Notes under the pieces: generated by a model | Databases searched by the model: none | What the model saw: the letters and a program-made list of their open reading frames with translations, nothing else | Told to the model about the DNA's origin: nothing | From: Leptolyngbya boryana PCC 6306 | Lineage (GTDB): Bacteria; Cyanobacteriota; Cyanobacteriia; Leptolyngbyales; Leptolyngbyaceae | Assembly: GCF_000353285.1 (NCBI RefSeq) | Contig: NZ_KB731324.1 | Span: 2,312,577-2,376,576, forward strand | DNA length: 64,000 bases | Direction of reading: 5' to 3' | In this document: positions 43,122 to 50,790 of the stretch, one piece after another | Layout: the number at the start of each line of letters is the position of its first letter | Position numbering within the stretch: position 1 is the stretch's first letter | Program-made: the position numbers and the translations under genes

Positions 43122-44039
43122 GTGCAGTTAAAACAAGTTCTGATTATTCACAAATCCGGTGATGCGCTCAGCCAACGATGGGCGAAAAAGTGTGCTGAAG
43201 CGTTAGAAAAGCGGGGTTGCAACGTCCTCATGGGACCAAGTGGTCCGAAAGACAATCCCTATCCTGTATTTCTAGCCTCCGTGTCTCTGCCGATCAATCT
43301 CGCTGTCGTACTTGGGGGAGATGGAACCGCATTGTCTGCTGCTCGGAATTTAGCCTCTGATGGCATTCCGATTTTAGCGGTGAATGTTGGGGGACATTTA
43401 GGCTTTCTGACCGAATCACCCGATGATTTTGACAGTGAGACGATTTGGGATCGATTAGAAGCCGATCGCTATGCCGTGCAGACCCGAATGATGCTTCAAG
43501 CAACCGTACATGAAGGAAATCGCACAAATTTAGAGCCTGTCAGCGATCGCTTTCTCGCCTTAAATGAGATGTGTATTAAGCCTGCATCTGCCGATCGTAT
43601 GATTACCTCAATTTTAGAAATGGAAATTGATGGAGAAGTCGTCGATCAGTATCAAGGCGATGGACTGATTATTTCAACGCCGACCGGATCAACGTGTTAT
43701 ACCGTTGCAGCGAATGGTCCAATCATTCATCCCGGTATGGCAGCGATCTCCGTTACGCCGATTTGTCCCCTGAGTTTATCTAGTCGCCCGATTTTGATTC
43801 CGTCTGGATCAGTCGTGAGTATTTGGCCTTTGGCAGATTATGACTTGAGTACAAAACTTTGGATGGACGGAGTGCTGGCAACTTCGATTTGGCCTGGACA
43901 GCGGGTGGATATTCGGATGGCAGCAGAAGAAGCAAGATTTATCGTGCTGCGCGAAAATTACTCTTACTACCAGACGTTACGCGAGAAATTACAATGGGCA
44001 GGTGCTAGAATTCACTACCACAATAATCATCGCAATTAG
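43122..44039 (+). CDS. nadK: NAD kinase
   Basis: NAD kinase makes NADP from NAD and ATP or polyphosphate. The GGDGT motif (VVLGGDGTALSAARNLA), the NE/D region (FLALNEMCIKPASADRMITSILEMEIDGE), and QGDGLIISTPTGSTCYTVAANGPIIHP are diagnostic. The start is a GTG, chosen because it gives the normal N-terminus MQLKQVLIIHKSGD. Cyanobacteria usually carry two NAD kinases; this one looks like the longer, about 305-residue type. The end overlaps the convergent glycosyltransferase gene by four bases. Confidence 0.94.
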   Translation: MQLKQVLIIHKSGDALSQRWAKKCAEALEKRGCNVLMGPSGPKDNPYPVFLASVSLPINLAVVLGGDGTALSAARNLASDGIPILAVNVGGHLGFLTESPDDFDSETIWDRLEADRYAVQTRMMLQATVHEGNRTNLEPVSDRFLALNEMCIKPASADRMITSILEMEIDGEVVDQYQGDGLIISTPTGSTCYTVAANGPIIHPGMAAISVTPICPLSLSSRPILIPSGSVVSIWPLADYDLSTKLWMDGVLATSIWPGQRVDIRMAAEEARFIVLRENYSYYQTLREKLQWAGARIHYHNNHRN

Positions 44040-45136
44040 ATTACTTCTAGATAGCGATCAACCGCTTGTTCAATACTGAAATCATCGGCGCGAAATTTTA
44101 GCAGTCTCGGTGAGATGGGATGTTGAATTGAATTTTTCATCGCAGCAGCCATTGCTACTGGATCTGCGATCGGAACAATTTGCCCAAACTCGCCGCCAGA
44201 TAAAATCTCATCTACGCCTGATCGGCACTGAGTTGCAATCACTTGACACCCACATGCCATCGCTTCAATCAAGACGGTCGGCAGAGCTTCCCAGCGCGAG
44301 GATAAAACAAAAGCAGTGGCGCGACTCATATATTGGTAGGGATTATAAACAAAGCCTGGAAGCTCGACATCGGCTTGTAACCCTAAGGATTGGATTTGAG
44401 CTTCTAACTGAGATCTCAAAGCTCCATCTCCTAAAATCACCAATCGAGCTGGCATCTCTTGTCGCAAAATTGAGAACGCTCGAATCAGCGTCGTAAAATC
44501 CTTTTGCGCTGCGAATCTTCCGGCTCCCAGAAAGACCGGAATCTCATCGGATGCAAACCAGGGATGATCTAGGTCTGATTGCGCTTGTTCAGTGAGACGA
44601 GAATTGACGACCGCATTTGCGATCGCCAGCACATTCGTGAGATTGTACTTACTTCTCAATTCTGCACCGATTTGCTGAGACACAGAAATCACAGCATCCG
44701 CATGTGGATAGAGCACTCGAATCAGCAGTGGGAGAAGTTTACTGTGAGGTTCACCGTCATGTTCATCGGTAGAGAGGGCAAGATGCTCCACCAGAACCAG
44801 TTTTGGGGCTGGAAACGTGAGAAATTTGCTGAGGGTCACGATCGCATTTGCAAAACACAAATTCGAGATCAAGGTTTTGGGTTGAACACGCCGAAGGTAA
44901 TGAAGCAACGGAAACAACAGCTTGATCATACTAGACGTGCGGGCGGTGACAGGAGTCTGCAGATCAATCACATTCACCTGCTTCGACAAATCTGATAAAA
45001 CAAATTGCGCAGAAGATGCGAGCAGTAAATCAATTTCAAACCCTCTAGCAATCAGTCCTTCGGCTAAATTAAAGATAACTCTCGTGTCGCCAGTCATCTT
45101 ATTACCGGCTAGCAAAATTGCAATTCGATCGCTCAT
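44036..45136 (-). CDS. Glycosyltransferase family 4 (GT-B fold)
   Basis: The 366-residue protein has the GT4 layout: AGNKMTGDTRVIFNLAEGLIARGFEIDLLL at the N-terminus for the acceptor domain, FLGAGRFAAQKDFTTLIRAFSIL for the donor domain, and RWEALPTVLIEAMACGCQVIATQCRSGVDEIL with the E-x7-E nucleotide-sugar site. The donor and acceptor are unknown; a cell-wall or exopolysaccharide role is likely. It stands alone. Confidence 0.9.
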   Translation of the reverse strand: MSDRIAILLAGNKMTGDTRVIFNLAEGLIARGFEIDLLLASSAQFVLSDLSKQVNVIDLQTPVTARTSSMIKLLFPLLHYLRRVQPKTLISNLCFANAIVTLSKFLTFPAPKLVLVEHLALSTDEHDGEPHSKLLPLLIRVLYPHADAVISVSQQIGAELRSKYNLTNVLAIANAVVNSRLTEQAQSDLDHPWFASDEIPVFLGAGRFAAQKDFTTLIRAFSILRQEMPARLVILGDGALRSQLEAQIQSLGLQADVELPGFVYNPYQYMSRATAFVLSSRWEALPTVLIEAMACGCQVIATQCRSGVDEILSGGEFGQIVPIADPVAMAAAMKNSIQHPISPRLLKFRADDFSIEQAVDRYLEVI

Positions 45137-45292
45137 GTCTTTCCCTCATTTCTCAGTCTAGAGAGTGCCCGAACGATCTCAGTATCTAAAACGTTCATGC
45201 TAAAAATCATGAATTGCAGAGCAGAACACTTGATTTATCTGATCAGAGCATTTGAGAATTAATGGACTGCAAGTTTAAGACAGAGATCTGCT

Positions 45293-46135
45293 GTGAGTGT
45301 TTTAATTCGATTAATTTTGGGGCTGATCTTCGCGATCGGGGGATTGTTTAGCTACTACGGCAATACTAGCCAAAACCCAGTCACAGGCGAAAATCAGCGA
45401 GTCCAACTCACTCCTCGACAAGAAATTGTGCTCGGACTGCAAAGCCGTCAACAAATGGCAGCCAGGCACGGTGGATTATTTCCTGACCAGGGCTTGCAAA
45501 CTTATATGGATGAGGTAGGACAGCGGATTGTACAGCGCTCTGATGCGTCAAAATCGCCTTATACCTATGAGTTTCACCTCTTACGCGATCCGAAAACCGT
45601 GAATGCTTTCGCTTTACCGGGTGGGCAAGTTTTTATCACAGCAGCATTGCTTGGACAAATGAAGTCAGAAGCACAGTTAGCAGCCGTATTTGGACATGAG
45701 ATCGGGCATGTCGTGGGTCGGCATGGAGCAGAACATTTAGCAAAACAGCAGTTAGGAAGCGCGCTAGTCACAGCAGTCGGGGTGGCAGCCAGTGGGGGAC
45801 AAGATGGCGGACAGGGCGCAGCTGCAATCGCACAAGCCACGAACCAGTTAGTGAATCTGCGCTACGGTCGCAATGATGAATCCGAAAGCGATCGCTTAGG
45901 ACTCAAGTTTATGCTGGACGCAGGTTACGATCCCCGTGGCATTTTAGAAGTGATGCAGATTTTGGCAAAGAGTGCAGGGAGTGGACGACAGCCGGAGTTT
46001 CTCAGTTCTCATCCCGATCCCGGCAATCGGTTGCAGGCATTAAAAGCAGCAATTCAGAAACAATTTCCACAAGGATTGCCGAGAGATCTAGAAGATGGGC
46101 GCGATCGATTTGCTCAGGCAGTCTTGCGTAGATAG
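45293..46135 (+). CDS. M48 family metalloprotease
   Basis: The 280-residue protein begins with a signal or membrane segment (LIRLILGLIFAIGGLFSYYG) and has the zinc site HEIGHVVGRH with the third ligand Glu in NDESESDRLGLKFM. The layout matches BepA/Oma1-like periplasmic quality-control proteases, including the SSHPDPGNRLQAL stretch. It probably degrades misfolded envelope proteins. The start is a GTG. It is followed 33 bases later by a DUF456 membrane protein gene. Confidence 0.9.
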   Translation: MSVLIRLILGLIFAIGGLFSYYGNTSQNPVTGENQRVQLTPRQEIVLGLQSRQQMAARHGGLFPDQGLQTYMDEVGQRIVQRSDASKSPYTYEFHLLRDPKTVNAFALPGGQVFITAALLGQMKSEAQLAAVFGHEIGHVVGRHGAEHLAKQQLGSALVTAVGVAASGGQDGGQGAAAIAQATNQLVNLRYGRNDESESDRLGLKFMLDAGYDPRGILEVMQILAKSAGSGRQPEFLSSHPDPGNRLQALKAAIQKQFPQGLPRDLEDGRDRFAQAVLRR

Positions 46136-46168
46136 GGCGAGTTTGGATAGGTCAGACGGAGTAAAACT

Positions 46169-46708
46169 ATGGAATTGACAGTGCTCTATTGGATATTGGT
46201 GGCAGTAATGGTGGTCGGAGTCGTAGGAGCAGTCGTTCCAGGGATTCCGGGGCCGAGTTTAATCTTAGTGGCAATTTTGCTGTGGTGCATTGTCACGAAA
46301 TTTGCGATTCCGCTGCTGCCGCTCGGATTGATTTTTGTCGCCTTGCTGCTCAGTTCGGTTGTGGAATGGCTGGGATCTTACTGGGGTGCAAAACAGATCG
46401 GCGCAAGTCGGTGGAGCCAGATGGGGATGTTTATCGGGATGGCGATCGGCTTTTTTGGATTGCTGCCTGCACTGCCGCTCGGTGGACCGATCGCTGGAAT
46501 TTTAGTCGGCGGATTGCTCGGGGGATTTATCGGTGAGTTTCTGTATCGCAGCGATTTGCCGACTTCAGAGCGGCTGAGAACGGCTGGACGAGTCACATTG
46601 GGAATTGGCTTTGGCGCACTGATTGGAAATCTTATTGAATTGGTTCTGGCGATCGCTGCGGTGGCAGTTTTTGTTTGGGTAACTTTGCCGTCGGTAATGT
46701 GGACATGA
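46169..46708 (+). CDS. DUF456 family membrane protein
   Basis: The 179-residue protein is almost wholly membrane-embedded, with Gly- and Pro-rich helices (VVGVVGAVVPGIPGPSLILVAILLW, LLPALPLGGPIAGILVGGLLGGFIGE) typical of DUF456. Function is unknown. It is probably co-transcribed with the M48 protease gene and may take part in envelope upkeep. The 3' end overlaps the convergent secreted protein gene by 77 bases. Confidence 0.88.
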   Translation: MELTVLYWILVAVMVVGVVGAVVPGIPGPSLILVAILLWCIVTKFAIPLLPLGLIFVALLLSSVVEWLGSYWGAKQIGASRWSQMGMFIGMAIGFFGLLPALPLGGPIAGILVGGLLGGFIGEFLYRSDLPTSERLRTAGRVTLGIGFGALIGNLIELVLAIAAVAVFVWVTLPSVMWT

Positions 46709-47033
46709 TTCTGGGTTTGCCGTCTGCTACTCCAAAAGCATCACGCGGAGGTTTGAAAAAACTACAGACGGCTTCAGCGGTTCCGTCTTGCTCAAACAGT
46801 TCTAAAACTTTGTTGTCTTGAATCGTTGTTTTCGATCGACAATCGTCAATCTGTAAGGGTTTGACTGCGCCATCGACTTTGACGATCGCTCGGTATTCCC
46901 AATAGTTTTTAGCACTGCGCCGAATTGAAACAATGCAGACTTCCTGATCGTTGACTGGGCGACAGCGTTCAGCAGCGTAGGCGGGAAATGCAATGCTCAA
47001 CCATAAAAGCAACGCAATCAGAAATCTTTTCAC
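46632..47033 (-). CDS. Small secreted protein of unknown function
   Basis: I do not recognise the family. A clear Sec signal peptide (FLIALLLWLSIAFPAYAAE) precedes about 110 residues with four Cys (CRPVNDQEVC, DDCRSK, AVCSFF), which could form two disulfides in the periplasm. The C-terminus is Pro- and Lys-rich. I chose the GTG that places the signal directly at the N-terminus; a TTG 15 bases upstream is also in frame. The unusual 77-base tail overlap with DUF456 lowers confidence slightly. Confidence 0.7.
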   Translation of the reverse strand: MKRFLIALLLWLSIAFPAYAAERCRPVNDQEVCIVSIRRSAKNYWEYRAIVKVDGAVKPLQIDDCRSKTTIQDNKVLELFEQDGTAEAVCSFFKPPRDAFGVADGKPRIMSTLPTAKLPKQKLPPQRSPEPIQ

Positions 47034-47128
47034 GGTTCTCAGCGACAAGTTGGAATTTGCTCGATCGTACAGGGTGCGCCGCCATCAATTCAAGCTTGCC
47101 GGTCGGGATATCTTTCGTGATCGAGCGA

Positions 47129-47788
47129 TCACCCACTGGCTAACTTATGAGCATGTCGGGTGGTTTCTGGCAATCGATATTTTGTTGTACAACCCATTAC
47201 ATACGCGATCGCACTTTCTAAACGAATGCGATGTCCAGATGAAATATAAAGCGGTTTCGTTCCTGGACGAGTTCTGAGAACGGCTCCGATCGTGTTGCCT
47301 TTATAAATCAGAGGAACCCAAGCCCCGCGCTGATCCGGCGGTTCTTCGTGCTTGCCCACCAATCGAGACTTGCCGACTCCGATCGCGGGAAGATTCGTCA
47401 AGATCCCCAAATGACAGGCAATCCCAAACCGTCTCGGATGAGCTAACCCTTGACCATCACACAGCAACAAATCCGGGCTTGTCTTGACTTGCTCCAACGC
47501 ATCTAGCACGGCTGGAACTTCACGAAATGAGAGAAAACCGGGAATGTAAGGAAAAGTAGTAGGGCGACGCGCGATCGCATGGTCACAGAACTCTAATTCG
47601 GGATACTTTAAGATCGCGACAGCAGCACGGGTAATCGTTCCCTCTGCTTCAAATCCGACATCGATCCCCGCCACATAGTTCACTGTCCCAAACTGATCGT
47701 CTGTGATCACTTCTTGGGATAGTTCTTGTTGAATGACGATCGCGGCTTCTGCGGTCAACACCCATTCGTGACGCTGTTCAATTTTCAT
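47129..47788 (-). CDS. nfi: Endonuclease V
   Basis: Endonuclease V cuts near deoxyinosine to start repair of deaminated adenine. The 219-residue protein has the active-site Asp in YVAGIDVGF, the wedge motif TFPYIPGFLSFREVPAVLDAL, LLLCDGQGLAHPRRFGIACHLG with the second Asp, and VGKSRLVG. It is divergent from the kinase-receptor gene across about 60 bases. Confidence 0.94.
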   Translation of the reverse strand: MKIEQRHEWVLTAEAAIVIQQELSQEVITDDQFGTVNYVAGIDVGFEAEGTITRAAVAILKYPELEFCDHAIARRPTTFPYIPGFLSFREVPAVLDALEQVKTSPDLLLCDGQGLAHPRRFGIACHLGILTNLPAIGVGKSRLVGKHEEPPDQRGAWVPLIYKGNTIGAVLRTRPGTKPLYISSGHRIRLESAIAYVMGCTTKYRLPETTRHAHKLASG

Positions 47789-47850
47789 GACTGGATGTGC
47801 CTGAACTTGTCGATCGACCTACAATGCCATTATCGCTTTTCAGGGCTGCA

Positions 47851-50088
47851 ATGCTAGGACGTATACTCGACGCACGGTACAAAATTCTTCAACCCCTTGG
47901 CTCTGGTGGCTTTGGGCAAACGTACATCGCCGAAGACACTAAACGCCCCGGAAATCCTCGCTGTGTTCTCAAACATTTGAGTTTTTCGAGTCAAGATGAA
48001 GCCATTCTACGTCAAGTGCGGCGCATGTTCTTTGCAGAAGCAGAAACCCTGGAACGCTTGGGCAGACACGATCAGATTCCACGGCTTCTCGCTTATTTTG
48101 AAGAAGATCAAGAGTTTTATCTCGTTCAAGAATTCATTCAAGGGCATCCGTTGAGCGAAGAAATCGGCGGAGATCGCAGACTTGCAGAAGCACAAGTCGT
48201 TGACCTGGTTGAAGATGTGACTCAGGTTCTAGGATATGTGCATGAGCAAGGCGTGATTCATCGCGATTTGAAACCCGAGAATTTAATCCGGCGCGATCGC
48301 GATCAGAAACTCGTACTGATCGACTTTGGAGCCGTCAAAACGATCTTAGAATCGTCGATCGCAACTGAACCCGTTGATCTCAGTGTTCCAATCTATACGT
48401 CTGGCTATGCCGCCAGTGAGCAATGTTTAGGTCAGCCCCGATATAACAGTGATTTCTATTCGTTGGGCATGATTGCCATTCAGGCTTTGACTGGAGTACG
48501 CCCGTCTCAACTGGCTTACGATCCTAATACTCATAACTTGCTTTGGCGAGATCGCGTCACGGTCAGCCATGATTTTGCCGCCGTTTTAGAGAAGATGACG
48601 CAGTTTCACTTCAACGATCGCTATCAAACTGCGGCAGAAATCTTAGAGGCGCTCAATCAGGTCAAGTCCTCGATTTTTACGCAGATGCCAATTTCCGAGG
48701 CAAAAAATCGACTGCGATCGCCACAACCTGTCTTGAACAAGCCGTTGAAAATGAGCGCGATCGCGGCCGGACTCACTGCGATCATTGGCGCTTCAGCTTG
48801 GACACTGACCCGCAACACTCCAACCCCGACCGACCCACCCGGACAACGCGGGCAATTTCTCAGCGTTGGACAAACGTTACTCAGTCCAAACACACCGCCA
48901 CAACCCTTGAAACAAGCGGCAATCGACAAAATGAAAAGCGGCGAGTTTGCAGAAGCCGTCAGTTTGTTTGAACAAGCCCACAAAATCGATCAGAGCGATC
49001 CTGAAACGCTGATCTATCTCAACAATGCGCGAATTGGTTCCGAGCAGGCAAATACGATCGCTGTCGTTCTGCCGATTCGGACAAATCCAACCGCTTCGGC
49101 TGAAGTCTTGCGAGGAATTGCTCAGGCACAAGATCGGATCAATCAAACGAAAGCGATGAAATTGAAAATCGCGATCGCGTCTGATGATGCGAATCCGGAT
49201 CTCGCTCGCCAAATTGCGACCCAACTGGTTCGCGATCCGACCGTCTTGGGCGTGATTGGACATGGAACGAGCGATACGACGCTGGCAGCAGGCAAGATTT
49301 ACCAAGAAGGAGAACTGGTTGCAATATCTCCGGTGAGTTCAGCCAAGAATTTATCCGGATTTAGTCGCTATGTGTTCCGCACAATGCCAAGCGATGAACT
49401 GCCAGCCAAGCGGCTCGTAAGTTATATGACCAAACAATTGAAGAAGCGAAAAGCTGCCGTCTTTTTCAATTCCAAAAATCTCTATAGCAAATCGCTGACA
49501 GAAGCATTCAAAGATGCACTCTACTATGCGGATAAAGGTAAGGTCGTGCATGAAGTGGATTTGAGTAATCCTGCGATCGAAGTTGCAGAAAACGTTGCCC
49601 AAGCGATGAAAAAAGGCGCAGAAGTGATTTTCTTGGCTCCGAATGCAGAATTGCTCGATCGCACTCTACTTATCATTAATGCCAATCAGAAACGTCTGCC
49701 CATTCTCGCAGGAGATGCGTTGTACAATTCTCGAATTTTGACTGAGTTAGGAAGCGCAGCGAGTGAAATGGTTGTGGCGATTCCTTCGGCACAGACTCAG
49801 CTTCAGAATTCGCCCTTTGAACAGCAAGCGAAATCCGTCTGGGGGCGTGCCCCAGGCTGGCGATCGGCGTTAGGTTACGATGCGACGCAAGCCATGATCG
49901 CTGCACTGCAAAAAGCCCCAACGCGAAATGGTATTCGAGCGACACTTTCAACCCCAAGCTTTACCACAATTGGGGCAGTTCAGTCCGTCAGTTTTACCCC
50001 AGAAGGCGATCGTGAAACAGAAATTACGCTCGTGCGAGTCACAGGTGCGAAATCTGGCAAATTTATCTTTCAACCGATTCCGAAATAG
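47851..50088 (+). CDS. Serine/threonine kinase fused to a periplasmic type I binding domain
   Basis: Residues 1-275 are a Hanks-type kinase: LGSGGFGQTYIAED, catalytic loop VIHRDLKPENLI, VLIDFGAVK. One membrane segment follows (KMSAIAAGLTAIIGASAW), then a TPR-like stretch (AIDKMKSGEFAEAVSLFEQAHKIDQSDPETLIYLNNA) and a LivK/Peripla_BP_6-like domain (IAVVLPIRTNPTASAEVLRGIAQAQDRIN, VLGVIGHGTSDTTLAAGKIYQEGELVAISPVSSAKNLSGF, FRTMPSDE). The binding domain should face the periplasm and pass an amino-acid-like signal to the kinase. AGGG stands before the chosen ATG; an ATG 27 bases and a GTG 54 bases upstream are alternatives. Confidence 0.9.
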   Translation: MLGRILDARYKILQPLGSGGFGQTYIAEDTKRPGNPRCVLKHLSFSSQDEAILRQVRRMFFAEAETLERLGRHDQIPRLLAYFEEDQEFYLVQEFIQGHPLSEEIGGDRRLAEAQVVDLVEDVTQVLGYVHEQGVIHRDLKPENLIRRDRDQKLVLIDFGAVKTILESSIATEPVDLSVPIYTSGYAASEQCLGQPRYNSDFYSLGMIAIQALTGVRPSQLAYDPNTHNLLWRDRVTVSHDFAAVLEKMTQFHFNDRYQTAAEILEALNQVKSSIFTQMPISEAKNRLRSPQPVLNKPLKMSAIAAGLTAIIGASAWTLTRNTPTPTDPPGQRGQFLSVGQTLLSPNTPPQPLKQAAIDKMKSGEFAEAVSLFEQAHKIDQSDPETLIYLNNARIGSEQANTIAVVLPIRTNPTASAEVLRGIAQAQDRINQTKAMKLKIAIASDDANPDLARQIATQLVRDPTVLGVIGHGTSDTTLAAGKIYQEGELVAISPVSSAKNLSGFSRYVFRTMPSDELPAKRLVSYMTKQLKKRKAAVFFNSKNLYSKSLTEAFKDALYYADKGKVVHEVDLSNPAIEVAENVAQAMKKGAEVIFLAPNAELLDRTLLIINANQKRLPILAGDALYNSRILTELGSAASEMVVAIPSAQTQLQNSPFEQQAKSVWGRAPGWRSALGYDATQAMIAALQKAPTRNGIRATLSTPSFTTIGAVQSVSFTPEGDRETEITLVRVTGAKSGKFIFQPIPK

Positions 50089-50094
50089 CAGAGG

Positions 50095-50252
50095 GTTCGA
50101 GACTGCGTTCCTGTCCTGCACCGGGTTTTGAATCCGGTGCTAACTGTGCGAACTCCCTCAAGGGACTCCCGAACCTAGCTAATGGCTTAGAGATACAGTC
50201 TCTTCAGAGACTTCGTTCGATGAGCACGGGGTTTCTAACCTCGCGCGGGGTT
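50095..50252. repeat. Diverged relative of the MITE-like repeat, copy 4
   Basis: The order of elements matches the other copies: a CACCGG...CCGGTGCTAAC arm, GTGCGAACTCCCTCAAGGGACT, a hairpin AGTCTCTTCAGAGACT with TTCGTTCGATGAGC, and a closing CG-rich arm. The sequence itself differs strongly, so it belongs to a sister subfamily or is an old copy. It fills the gap after the kinase-receptor gene. Confidence 0.6.
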
Positions 50253-50267
50253 ATTTCAATGGCTGAA

Positions 50268-50615
50268 CTAATTCAATGGCTGTACCACAGGCGCAGGTGC
50301 GACTTGAGGCTGAGTTTGCAGCATTTGGCGACGTTTATTGAGAAACTCTGCTGTTGCAGCGTCTAGGCTTTCTCGCTGCTGTTGACGAAAAGCTTCGGGA
50401 TCAACGCTACCTTGCGAAACTCGTTGAATCAAGTCCATCAGACTGCTCGTTGCGTTATCGCCTCGGTTGTTGAATAAGTTGCTGAGCGAATCTTGAGATT
50501 GGGGATCTCTGAGCAGATCAGCACTGCTCGGAGCTTGTTGGGCATGTGAGGGAGCAGCGATCATTGCTATTCCAAACCCTGCAATCAAACCGAGCGCGAA
50601 TTTTTTCTTAGACAT
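50268..50615 (-). CDS. Small secreted protein of unknown function
   Basis: The 115-residue protein has a typical Sec signal peptide (KKKFALGLIAGFGIAMIAAPSHAQ) and a mature part rich in Gln, Ser and Asp (DLLRDPQSQDSLSNLFNN, then FRQQQRESLDAATAEFLNKRRQMLQ). No family is recognised. It lies before the Omp85 gene on the same strand in the opposite order of transcription (Omp85 gene first), so it may share its envelope context. Confidence 0.7.
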   Translation of the reverse strand: MSKKKFALGLIAGFGIAMIAAPSHAQQAPSSADLLRDPQSQDSLSNLFNNRGDNATSSLMDLIQRVSQGSVDPEAFRQQQRESLDAATAEFLNKRRQMLQTQPQVAPAPVVQPLN

Positions 50616-50790
50616 GACACTGAACTCCACAGGATGGTTTTTGTAAGTTGCCCTATCGATATTTTACAAACGACGAAATCTTTTGAAAATTTCTCCTGAA
50701 AAATTGTTGAAACAGCGATCGACTTAATTTAGCGCTTCTCTATCAGTTCTAAATCAATTGTGAAGTGGGGAGTGGTTTTGGATCGCGATT

